DNA from: Dromaius novaehollandiae
Taxonomy: Eukaryota > Chordata > Aves > Casuariiformes > Dromaiidae
NCBI RefSeq assembly: GCF_036370855.1
Contig: NC_088105.1
Span: 14,203,619 to 14,267,618, forward strand
DNA: 64,000 bases
Reading direction: 5' to 3'
Part shown: one piece after another, positions 35,001 through 45,941 of the stretch
Layout of the letters: every line of letters starts with the position of its first letter
Position numbering within the stretch: the first letter of the stretch is position 1
The notes under the pieces: generated by a model
What the model was told of the DNA's origin: nothing
Database searches by the model: none
What the model saw: the letters and a program-made list of their open reading frames with translations, nothing else
Translations under genes and position numbers: made by a program

Positions 35001-38000
35001 ATTTCTGAGTTTCCAGTTAATTGTGTTTACTGAAGAATACATAGCATTAGAGTGTCTTGAGCCTTGGCCAGGTTTGTTAAAGAAAATAAAAGCAATTCCA
35101 GTCTCATGTTAGAAAAGTGGAAAACCTCCTCCAGAGGACAGGACAAAGGACAGAGACAGAAGAGAACCTCCTTCTAGTGCCTGTCTAGTGATGCTCCACA
35201 GCTTGCCAGACTTCCAGTCACCTTCTCAGGAGACCCCACTTTGAAATGCTTTGTGCGTCAGCAGGAGCAGGGCTGCTTCACAAGGAGTCGAGCCAGGAGC
35301 CAAGGGTGACCCTGACATAAGCCATGCCCTCACCAATGCGGGCCGTCCCGCAGGGCCTGAGCAGGGCAGGTAGCGCAGTGGCTGCTAATGGCCCATTGGC
35401 AGCCCCAAGCACTGCAAGGGGACTGATCAATGCCATGCAGGAAGCCGCATCAGGAACAGCAGGAGTGGGGCTGGAGACAAGCCTACCTACAATGCAGCTC
35501 AGGGAAGGATGGGGGTCCCAGGCTTGAGCTTAAACGGAGCTCCTGGGCTGTGGGTATGGGTGGGGGCCAGATGAGGCTGGATCAGGGCAATAAACTGTGT
35601 CTGCCCTGACACCGCATCTGCTCTCTGGGCCTGCTCCTCAGCTGGGCAGAGCAATCTCTGAACCTCCCCAGGAAGATCTGTGCAGCATCATCTGTCCCAG
35701 ACAGGAAGACAACCCTCAGATGCTGCCTAGATCCTCTCTGACCAGTTCCAGTCTCATCCTGCCACCTCCTCGCTTTCTTCCTGGCTACACACCGTCACCT
35801 GGGCTCCCGCTGATTCCTCCTGTGGTCTAAGAGCAAATCTTGCAAATTGCTCACAGCAATCCTAGTTCTGCTGTATTTGTCCAGCTACAGACCCATTAGC
35901 CAGCAACTCTCCCGTCATTCTCTAATGATTTAAACCACAAACCCATTTGTCATGCTCCATCTTCTTTCCCAGTGAGCGAAAGTCAATTAGCTTTTTCAGC
36001 TTTGCACTGAAATAGCCCTGGCTCTGTCTTGCTTCTTCACCCTACCAGGAAACACTCAACAATAATGATTTGCCTGGATGTCTAGTGTTCTGCTACAATG
36101 AATTTCAAGCTCTCTGAACTTTTCTATCTGCGTACCAAACACCTGAAGCAGGAGGTACATTTTGCTGCCAGAAATTCCAAGATGAATCAACTTCCAAACC
36201 TATCACTTGGCCAATTTTTAGATTTGTTTTTATTCTTTATGTACAAGAAACTAATGATGACTTTTGCTACCAGGTCTTATTTACTATCCTAAACTATCTT
36301 TTCATCAATCTTTCTCATTTTCTTTCTCCCAACTTAGTAGAGGAATAAGCTTTCTTGAAAAACAAGGCCTCCAACAGGTCTACAGGATCAGGCCTGCTGG
36401 TCTGTGCAATCTAAGGACGTGTAACACATGACTAGGCACATGACTGCAAGCGACTGTGTGGCCATCATTGACTCCCCCCATCTGTCACAGCTGGGGGGGA
36501 AGCATGCTAGCAGGTACTGTGGGATAAATAGCAACTCCACAGATTCCAGTCACCTGCACGTGCCCAGCATCATCAAAAGAAAAGGGAGAACATATGTATT
36601 TACCAACCAGAAACACTAACAAGAAATGAAAAGCACTGTATTCCTTCTATTTTAAAACAAAATTTTAAGTCACTTGTGTGAGTCCTGAAAGCCCGACGAG
36701 TTGTGGTGGTTTGTTGTGGGTGATGCTGGGATGAGCCTCTCTCACGCTGTGACACAAGGCCCTCCTGATCATCCACGGCATTGGGAATATCGGCGAGAGC
36801 GGTCCAGACCGCAAGCGGTGCCTGGTCACACAGCAGCCACAGTGCACAACAGTGTCACCTGCTAGTCACTGCTCCGTGACTAGGACACGCCTGCTTGTGG
36901 GTTGCCATCCTCCTTGGGGTCAGGGCAGTTTTGCCTTTTGCTAGCTTGGGGACGCTGGCCAGCACTGGGCGATGTCAGGCAGCGATAGCTCCAAGCTTGC
37001 TCTAAGGTGGCTGACCCTGCTGGGTTTGGCCAGCACTCAGTTTGTAGATAGAGATGTTGTTAACAACCCTGCCTGGGCCTCAGTGAAGAGCCAAAGACAG
37101 TTTTATGAGAAGCCTGAAACATGGGACAGTGGCTGTTGCACTCAGAAGCAAATCAGCTCCAGACAGAAACTACCAAGAGGCAGGGTGAATTTCCTTTGAA
37201 TTTGTCAGTATTAGGATACGATAAATAATGTAATAAAACTTGACTAGTGCCTATTAGTTATATGTGAGTACATGCAAGAGTTTTAAAGTTAAAATAGGAT
37301 AATGTTTCTAAAACGAAGATTTCAAAACTACTGTTCTATCCTATTGATATTTTAAACTGAAGATATAGTCATTACAGCAAATTCAAATGAAATAAATGTT
37401 TTAATTACATTACTGGATTGTCTGCCTACTTTTAATTAAAGAATATGCAATTCAAGTATTAAATAAAATTATCTCACATGGGCTTAGCTTCATCCCTATT
37501 CAGTAATGAATCTATACATTTGTGTAAATTTCTTTACATTAATCATATGTATTTTTGAACTAGAGCCTGAGAGAAAAGGCTTGGGAAGGACACGCTATTT
37601 AAAGAGTAGACATTGGTCTCCTCTATCGATGGCTGTCAGTCATATGCTGATAATGGCTTTTATTACCTAGCCTGCCTCTCAGAGAGTAGCCAACCTTTCT
37701 TCTGCCAGTATGGTAAGATACAGACTTTGTTTGGATGTTCCCTGTAAACTCACTCCCAAAAGAAAAAAATCCCATCTTTCTGTAAGTGTTTTGTCACTGG
37801 AATCTCTCTGGGGACATGCCATACTGGATCTCTTAACAATCCTCTGGGGTTGGTTTATGTGTTAGGAGATGCCATACATTTCCTTCACCATAGTAACTAG
37901 GAAGAAACACTTCAGGCTAGTATCAGCTCTGAGGTTCCTGCCAGGGTCTTTCCTGGGTACCACTAACGCAAGATGTGCAGCATAAGTCAGTTCTGGGGAG

Positions 38001-39094
38001 GATACCTGCTATTTAAATGGGAGTGAACATGTGCACAGCAAACTGTTTGTGAGGGGTTTGCTAACCTCTGCTTCAGCCTAAGAGGCAGCAGGCAAAAGTC
38101 ACCCAGCCTGGCTTCAGGCACAGCTCACACAATTAGAAAAGTATTAGCTGAGCTTAATAGGAAAATCAACATTAAGCAGATAGGAGCTGGTGCAGTTTTT
38201 AAAAACAATGTAGTGTTTTTCTCTGGCAGCAAACCAGGCTAATGGAGGACTTCCAGCATCCAGAGCAACCTCCAAATGAAGGCTTAATTGGCCTCTAAAG
38301 CCACTCATATAATTACGCACACTTGTAATGAAGCATGATAAATACAAGAGCCCAGGACTGTGGTTTGGAGGGAAGAAATTATCTTATCTGTCTCAGAAAA
38401 TAAATCAAAGCTCTTTTACCTCTTTCCTTACATTGAAACTTCTTTCCAGCTCCTACTTGGCTTGCAGAGTCCACCTTGGTGCTAGCTTCCAGTGCAGTGC
38501 TGAGACCAAGTGGAAATCCAGCATCGTCCTGCAATCAGAAACACAAGGCAAAAATTCTGCTTCCCCTGGCTGCTGGGGACAGCTCTCCACTCTCCCACCC
38601 TTCCTTGGTGCAGATGCTTCTCAGACACTGGCTGGATTACAGCAGACTTAGACTGCCTGCTGCTGGTGTGCACAGTACAGTCCTGTAGCAGCAGAACTTC
38701 AGATTTGGTGAAAGCTTTGTATTTTGATTCTGCCTTAAATTTGGCCAAATGACCCTCCACAATTTCTGACTGACAGGGATATCCTCGTGTAGCTGCACCC
38801 TGAAACATCCATCCCTGTCAAATATTCAGATACAGTAGCAGCAGCTGCAGTGCTTGCTCCAGGCAGATTTGGGTACACTCCCCCCATAGCAGGGACCTGC
38901 AGCCCCTAGAAAGAGTGGCCCAGGTGAAACTGGCTGGGAATCTGAGGTACGGTTCCCTCAGTTGCTGTGCTGGATCACACCAAAGGTGAACGGGGTTTGT
39001 GCCAGCTCACTTGTTGCTCTATAAATTTCTGGTTCACTGGGGACCTACCTGCTGACTTGTTTGTGTTGAGGAAGACTCTTGATTTCATCAGTGA

Positions 39095-39225
39095 CTCTAG
39101 AATCTCAGAGTTTTTGCAGTTAGAAGGCAGTCAGGATCCGTCCGGTCTAACGATCGCCCAAAGCAAAAACACCTTTAACATTTTCCTTGTAACCTTCCTA
39201 CAATCGGGTGACATCTAGTCCCACT
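39095..39225 (+). mobile_element. possible degraded CR1-like fragment
   Basis: The sequence AGAATCTCAGAG, then TTAGAAGGCAGTCAGGATCC and CCGGTCTAACGATCGCCC, has the layout of the conserved CR1 3' region but is heavily diverged. It could be another old repeat family. Confidence 0.3.
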
Positions 39226-41173
39226 GGAAGAAAACTTCAATCAGGCCTGTTAGGGAGGATCTAGAAATATCACTAACCTGAAAAGGAGAGCTTTGGATGC
39301 AAAGCAGAGGTGCAAAGAGGTAATACCTGTTCCACAACCTGGCCTAATTTAGACATAAAGCCAGTTCCTACCCATGCTGAAAAGAAGAAAGTATAAGAAT
39401 GCCTCCTACCTCATTCTCAGCATGCCTTGTTGAGACAGGAGAGGCGATAGAGATTCCAGGTTCTCGCTGCTCCACAGCTGCCATTTCCAGGCCTGTGAAG
39501 ATGGAAGTTAAATTTTTGTTTCTATCCAACATTCTAAAAATTACATTTCAGTTTTCATTGCTTTGGCCTAGCAGGGAAAAACAAGCATCATGTTTTGTTT
39601 TGAGGGTTGTGTTGGGAAGGTAGGAAGCTCAAGTTTCTTTTTCCCACAGTGGAAAAAAGGTAGAGGCAGAAGATATCTTTCCTCTCTAAAATTTTAAAGA
39701 AAACCCCAAAGAACTGAGAAGAGATCTTCAGGGAAGAGGGGCTGAGAACTTTGCTGCAAAAAAGACATTTCTTAGATACCCACAGGACAGAAATAGCTTA
39801 CTGCCCTTCCCATTCTGCTTTGGTGCTCTCCTCTCCCCCAGGACACTGAGAGACTCCTCACCCAGGACATATTTTAAACTAGATCAGGAAAGCATCCTTC
39901 CTCCATATACCAGCAGAACAGCTGTATGAGCACTGTACCCAGTCCTGTCCAACTCGCCATGCAGTCAGCCAGGCTGGTTAGCCCAGGCAGAGTTTCGCAA
40001 GACCATAGCAATAATGTTCACGTTTTCAATGTCCATTCAAAAGACACCATGCTTCCTCTCCTTACACTTTTTCCAAATATTGATCACTAAAGCTAGGGAC
40101 AGGAGCTCTCTGCATCCATAACCCAGCACTCTACTCCCAGAGCTCAGAGCTGCTAACAGAGAGAGAAAAATTTTTCAGGAGAAAAATTCCAGTCTCCTCT
40201 AAAGATGGGGAAGGCATGGCATGGAGACTACCACCCTGGCCAGAAAGACAACAAGGATGCAACAGCTAGCTGCCTGCCTGCCTGCCATGGGATAGATACA
40301 CAGCACTGAGCATCCCTTTTACTTAGATTGGTTTTCACCATGTATTTACAACTTTAAACCTCACTTGTATGTACTTACATGTACCTTGGCGTTCTGGCCT
40401 TGACCCTGCAACCCTCAAGCTGGGGAGCTCTGGTACTCATTTCTGATGTGTCTACATACACCCTACATACTGTCCATCAAAGCCACTAAGTCCTACCCAG
40501 TGGGGAGAGAGGTAAGAAATTTCCATCCTATTCAAAAAACTGACTTAGGCTGGACTTAGTCAGCCTCCTGTTAACTCTGCAGCATTCAGCTACAATTAAA
40601 CACACTGAGCATCTATCACAGGAGGACCATTTTTCTCACATGACTAACACACATTGTTTACCAACGTCTTCTTCCACATGGGTCAGATTGCGTCAAGAAA
40701 TACCACAGGCCAACCTAATGTCGAGCGCTCATGAATATTATGGTGCACCAGCTGATCTGCTGAAGCAGGCAATATTCAAGCAAAGGTAGAAGCTAGCAGC
40801 ACCCCATCCCACCACAGAAGATGGTGGTTGATGTAAAACAGCTTCCCCACCATTAACTGCGAGGTACTTGGCACAGTCTGGGCACAGACCCAAAGTCCTC
40901 TCCTTCCATCTCATCATCCCAGCAGCACCAGCTCTCTGTGCTCTGCTCACCTGATCTTGCCTTGCTTTTACCTGCATGGGACCACCCAGCCCCAGGTACC
41001 TGGTCCTTTTTGTGATTCCCAAAAAGGCTGCTCTATCACACTGGGATGAAGAAAAAAGGAGAAATTTCTTGTACCTGCCCTATTCTGAGCTTCCTGCTTT
41101 GCTATACCAAGACTTTCCAGAACACCCCTGGGAGATCTAAACCCTGTAGTTTTCAGCACAGCCTGAATACAGG

Positions 41174-41184
41174 CCCCCCCCCCC
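41174..41184. repeat. C11 homopolymer
   Basis: A run of eleven C followed by a pyrimidine-rich stretch in intergenic DNA. No function is inferred. Confidence 0.95.
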
Positions 41185-43764
41185 TTCTCTTCTCATTCTT
41201 TCTGCTCTTTTCCCTCCCTTACTTGCTTGAATGTCATTTCAGGAGACAGATCTCAAGCTGCTCAGTGAAACTTCTATCATGTCTGCTCTATTCTATTTAC
41301 ATTAATTTGTCCTTGCTTGAGCTAGGTTTTGTATCATTTCACAGCTTAAAATGCTAAAATTTGATCAACTCCTACTTAGTAAGGGCTAGACTTGCTACAA
41401 GCTTAACTGCCCTGAAGCGATGACAAGCAGAAGGTGCACATAACACAGTTACATGAAAAGAAACACGTTTTGTGGAAGCTTGAGTGAGACCCCAGAGCAG
41501 CTCACCTGTGCACAAGAGGTTTTCCCTCACTTGTCATAGGCTCAAGCCTAGGGTTTTACTTTGAAGTGTCTGCTCAGGCTCAGCCCCAAGAATGGCCTAG
41601 ATGTAGGACTGCGGTTCCCTGTCCTCATCTCTGCTCAAACAGCCATCGCAGTCAATCTGGCTAAATAAACACAGTATAGCAAGCACAGATGCAAAGCAGT
41701 GACACGTGTTCTTTCAGCAAACATAAAAGGACTATGGATCATAGTCCAACTGCTTCTTGCAACAGTTCCTGCACTCAGTTACTAGATAAGGACCCCAGGT
41801 ATCAAGAGAACAGTTTGCGTGCCCTCAGCACAAACACGGATTTTTTACTGATAGGGCTCTAAGCAGAAGACAGTGACCAGGAAACCTGTGCATTATCTCC
41901 TAGCTCTAGACACTGGAGATTCACCAGAAGCTACAATACACAGGTTGAGCAAATGTGTTAGATAAAAACATCGTGGTGATCCTCAGCAGAGACAGACATT
42001 TCTCTAATGCACATAATCTTTAAAGTGGGGGATGATAGCAGAAGGAGTGGGGCATCCTGAAATGCTGTTCAACAGACAACTGTGCAATACAAAACACTGT
42101 GCGCTGTGTGTTGGTACTCATTCATATGCCCTGCTAGCTCAAGCCAGAGCTATGTGGCTATGCCCAGTGTCCACAGAGGCCACTGGATTCAACCCAGGCA
42201 CTTAACAGACACAGCAAAGCAGGGACAGGGTCCAGCAGCTCTAGGATCACCTCAAAGTTTGAGAAATCATTTCAGGAACTGCACTGGAGCAGTGACAGCT
42301 CTACATGCAGCCTTTGAATGAGGCACGCTAAGGCTGTAGTAGAGATCCCAAACAACATATGAATCTGAGGTCTCTGGACCTAGCAATACATTTAGCTTCT
42401 ATTAGTTGAATTAGAAAGAGACCTTTCCCATACCCCCACATGTGCAGCCAAGTGAAGCTTGCAAGATATTGCCCTTGACTTTGCGCCCACCTCAAGTCCT
42501 GTGAGATCAGGAAAGGCTCAAGCTCTGTCCACCAGAAATGCTCATCCACCCAGGCTCAAAACTCCCTCTTCATAGTGATGGTCAGGGGCTCAGCAGACTG
42601 TCTGTATAGCTGAGGTTAGACTAGGGCCTGAGCTTGCACAGTTGAAGGAGCCCAATTCTCCTACCGGCTACATGGCTGACAGGGAAGCTCATGTGCTGGT
42701 CAACGTCTGGGGCAAGCTGACGGGTGTTAGACAGCAAAACTGAAGGTCCATAAAGGCCTAGTTCACATGTGAGCTTTCTCCCAACCCACAGAGCAGATGA
42801 TCAAGGAACAGGGGCTGCAATCTTAAGCCTAAAGCAGGAACAACAGTCAATACAACACTCAGATGGCACACCAGGAGACACTGCAGGGCTCAGCTACAGG
42901 GTGTACCACAAACATGGGCTCTCCCCTCTACCCTAGGCTGGCCCAGGTGTTTTCAACTCTTGCCAGCTGGTCTTTCTGATGGCTGCAGTCTTGGCCTGCT
43001 TAGAGAGCGAGCTGAATCTCAGGGGGAACCCCAACAGGAAAGGATGTGAGCAAATTATCCCCAGAAAAGAACCATAGCAGTGATAAGGAAAAGGAATAGA
43101 ATCAGCAAGACCACAGAGCCAACTCCGCCTGTATGTAGTCACAGCTGACCCAGACCCAGCAAAACTTGTTTACAACCAGCAATAACTGATGGAGCAGGAC
43201 TTTCCATTACCCGCTTGTGGCAGGAAACCTCGTGGCCAGAATGTTATTTTTATGACTCCATCTGACATGATCTATGGTCTTGCCACCCCTCCGAGGTCAC
43301 ACCTCTTTAGCCTGTGCCCTGCTGCTGCACTCAGCTCTCTCTGCCCATGTAAGGAAGTCAAGAGCCTGTTAAGATCAGAGGCAGGCTACAGGCACGTGCT
43401 GAATCACGCTCCGAGCACTCGCCTCGCAAACTGCTCCTTGCTAACGGCAGTGGAGCTAGCGGAGAACGGCTGCTTCCCAACGCCCTCCGTGGAGGGTGCG
43501 AGGCAGCTGCCACGCAGAGGCCTCGAGCAGCCGGGGCCCTCACAAGGGCACAGCCCAGGCCGCTGCCCCAGAGGCTCCTGCGCCGCCGGCTTTCCAGGCT
43601 GCTCCCGAGGCTCTAGAGATGCTTCAGGGCTTCAGCAGTGGCGGCGCCGCCACCAGGCCCCACGGCTGCCCCCGGCCGCCCCCTGCCGCCGCGGCAGGGC
43701 GCCACCGCCACGACCCAGGCGACAGCGGCCGCCACACCCCACTTCCGGCCGGGGCCTGCCCCGA

Positions 43765-43786
43765 GGGATGCCGGGAGCTGGAGTCC
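43765..43786. promoter_or_regulatory. ZNF143/STAF-like motif, copy 1
   Basis: GGGATGCCGGGAGCTGGAGT resembles the inverse of the consensus ACTACAATTCCCAGCATGC, with substitutions. It is the weaker of the two copies. Confidence 0.5.
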
Positions 43787-43812
43787 GCGCCCCGCTGCGA
43801 GGTGGTGGCGGG

Positions 43813-43826
43813 CCGTCACGTGACGG
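43813..43826. promoter_or_regulatory. palindromic CACGTG E-box
   Basis: CCGTCACGTGACGG is a perfect 14-bp inverted repeat around the bHLH-zip core (USF, MITF/TFE or MYC type; GTCACGTGAC is also the CLEAR-like form). It lies between the two ZNF143-like sites. Confidence 0.7.
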
Positions 43827-43877
43827 CCGAGCGGCGGCGGGAAGGCCGCGTCTTCCGGCCGCCATTCGTGCCCCGCA

Positions 43878-43896
43878 GCATGCCGGGAGATGTAGT
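43878..43896. promoter_or_regulatory. ZNF143/STAF-like motif, copy 2
   Basis: GCATGCCGGGAGATGTAGT on +, that is ACTACATCTCCCGGCATGC on -, differs from the usual ACTACAATTCCCAGCATGC at three positions. It is a strong core-promoter landmark. Confidence 0.7.
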
Positions 43897-45243
43897 CTCG
43901 CGGGCCCTTCTGGCTGCACCGAACGTTCGTAGCCATTTTTACCAGCAAAAATTAACCCTCGGGCCGAGCTCCTCCTCCGCTACGCGCCAGACCGCTGCAG
44001 TGGTGGTACAGAGCTCGGCCACCCCTTCTCTTCGGGAGTCCAGAGCGAACTCCCAGACCACCACAGAGGCGGTGCTCCAAGGCCAAAGGCCACCATGGCG
44101 CTTCCTCGCAGCAGACAGGCCAAGTGCGCCATTCCTAACGCAGCGCTGTGTCGTACACGCAGTAACAACTGACTCATCGCCTTGCTTAAAACGACACTTC
44201 GGCCCACGTGGCTGCTAATCCCTCCCTCAGCGCCCAGTTGTGATTAGCCATTAAGCTCAGCACGCAGCTCTGCACGGGATTTCTCTCTGGAAGACTGATT
44301 CTGGCTCAAAGGCGACGATGGGCCTCACCAACCCCCCCAGCCGCAGGCCGAACATACACCCCATGCCAGCTCTCCAGCACAAAACACCCGGGGCTGGGGC
44401 TATTTACACAGCCCTGCCTCAGCCCGGCTGCCCTCGGCCCCGGGGAGATGGCACCTGGAGGCGCCCACTCGCCCGCCCAGCCGCGCACAGCGACTGCATT
44501 CAGCCCTGCACGGTGTGCTGTCCTCAGCGCTGGACTCTGCCGGGAAATGTTATTTTCAGGTCCTTCCTCCTTGGAAGGGCTCACCAGCTCTCCTTACGCG
44601 CTGGCCTCAGTTTGGGTGCAGAACTTGGTGCTCGCTCTTCGCATGTTGCAAACTTCTCCCCAGCACGCAGCTCTGCAAGTCATTCTGTCATGCTCCGTAA
44701 AACCAGCTTGCAGGTGAAGTCACCACTTTTCCTGCAGTAAATCAGTCCTTTCAGTTCCTTTTACTAGGCAAAATATCTGCAAAAGAACAGCCTGAATTAT
44801 TACAACTTTTTTATAGTCATAAAAACCTATTGATCTATATCAGTGCTACTGTGGTTTAAAAGAAAAAAAAAGAGAAGCCCTCTCTCTGCTGGGTTATGTC
44901 AGACAAATTCTCAGCACTAGACATTAATAAGAGTAAGGAAAGATAAAGTGCCTGCAATTTTTAAGGAATGAAAGTCTGGTATGCATGCACGTATCACACA
45001 CACATGGCTTTTTTGGATTGAATGAAAAAGATTTAGGACACTGATTTGCAAGCAAGGTCATTCGTTTCCCATTTTTTGAAGGAAAGGAAAAAGAATATTT
45101 GAGACCTTTTCCAGTAGAGGGAGCCATGGGATAGTTGTGGGGTTTAACCTTCCACTCCATCATTTGGATTGCCTGATTTTGGTACTTGCCCTATATTGCT
45201 ATTCTTATCTTCCCTTTTCTGGGTAAGTATATATAAATGTTGG

Positions 45244-45941
45244 CAGGATCAGGCTGGTAATTTGAAAACCAAAGCATCAGAAAGCAAAGATTTTAAGCTT
45301 GGAGACCATCCTGGAAAAATCAAGTCTTACTTAGCCTCACTGACAACCTCTAACAGTAAGGATTTGAAAGCATCTGTGGATCAAGCAAAGCAGTCTACAG
45401 ACCGTCTCTATGAATTACATAGAATGACTTGTGGTCACCATGAATTGGAATGAAAACCATTTCGTATATATCACATGAACAAGCTTTAGACTAACAATTT
45501 TCAGCTCTAGGCAATCTGAGCTGATTTGGAACAGAACAAATGCAACATTTATATTAAATTTGATGGCTATAGTAATATGAAAATTATTAGTGTTTATCAA
45601 ATTGACAGTGCAAACTGATAAAGGATCATCTGTCTTAACACAGAAAGGCAATGGGAGCTTGCTTTCTGATGTGCATACTAAAGTGCAAAAGTCACAGTTC
45701 CCTCTGTTTTGAGGAAACATTTTTGGCATGCCTTCTGAAACTGATTTTTGTGACTACAGTATTCTAACTGTGTCAGGGAAACTCCGTCAAGAGAAAGACG
45801 GGATCGGCAAGTCAGGTCAGCAGAGAATTAGGTTTAAATACTAATGTCAAAGTCAAAGCTGGCCAAGTTCAACACTTGGAGAAGACAAGGACAGTGTCAA
45901 ATCAAAAGCCAAACAATGAAGCACATCATGATTTGGGCTAA
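45244..45941 (+). pseudogene. unidentified protein-like segments, possible gene remnant
   Basis: Three neighbouring open segments lie in three different + frames: 45244-45453 (contains KIKSYLASLTTSNSKDLKAS), 45602-45712 (VQTDKGSSVLTQKGNGSLL) and 45783-45941 (VKRKTGSASQVSRELGLNT). All are hydrophilic and rich in Lys, Ser, Gln and Thr, with a composition closer to protein than to random AT-rich DNA, and each ends in a stop. No family is recognised and I have not joined them. They could be a frameshifted remnant, non-coding exons, or chance. Confidence 0.25.

Larger units (their letters stand above)
32001..43400. other. intergenic DNA, no gene recognised (distal half)
   Basis: Moderate GC content and no recognised exon. 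Items of note are a strong but unsupported - strand acceptor at about 33617, a possible old CR1 fragment at about 39095-39225, an 11-C run at 41174-41184, and a short globin-like reading frame at 42672-42743. None of these amounts to a gene call. Confidence 0.5.
43480..44560. promoter_or_regulatory. orphan CpG island promoter
   Basis: About 1 kb of dense CpG in otherwise moderate to AT-rich DNA, with a cluster of promoter motifs. Two ZNF143/STAF-like elements lie at 43765-43786 and 43878-43896 (the second reads GCATGCCGGGAGATGTAGT). A palindromic E-box CCGTCACGTGACGG lies at 43813-43826. ETS sites CTTCCGG lie near 43741 and 43852, and a YY1-like GCCGCCATT at 43858. This set is typical of housekeeping, often bidirectional, promoters. 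Neither RGS4 (TATA promoter 22 kb away on -) nor RGS18 (start 8 kb away on +) clearly uses it. No first coding exon was recognised in either direction. The frames across it (for example 43189-43932 and 43496-44218) are treated as CpG-island artefacts. Confidence 0.78.

Noticed and set aside
43189..44218. Frames of 247 and 240 codons over the orphan CpG island
   Set aside because: Low-complexity Ala/Pro/Arg composition caused by GC content. They run through promoter motifs and match nothing known.
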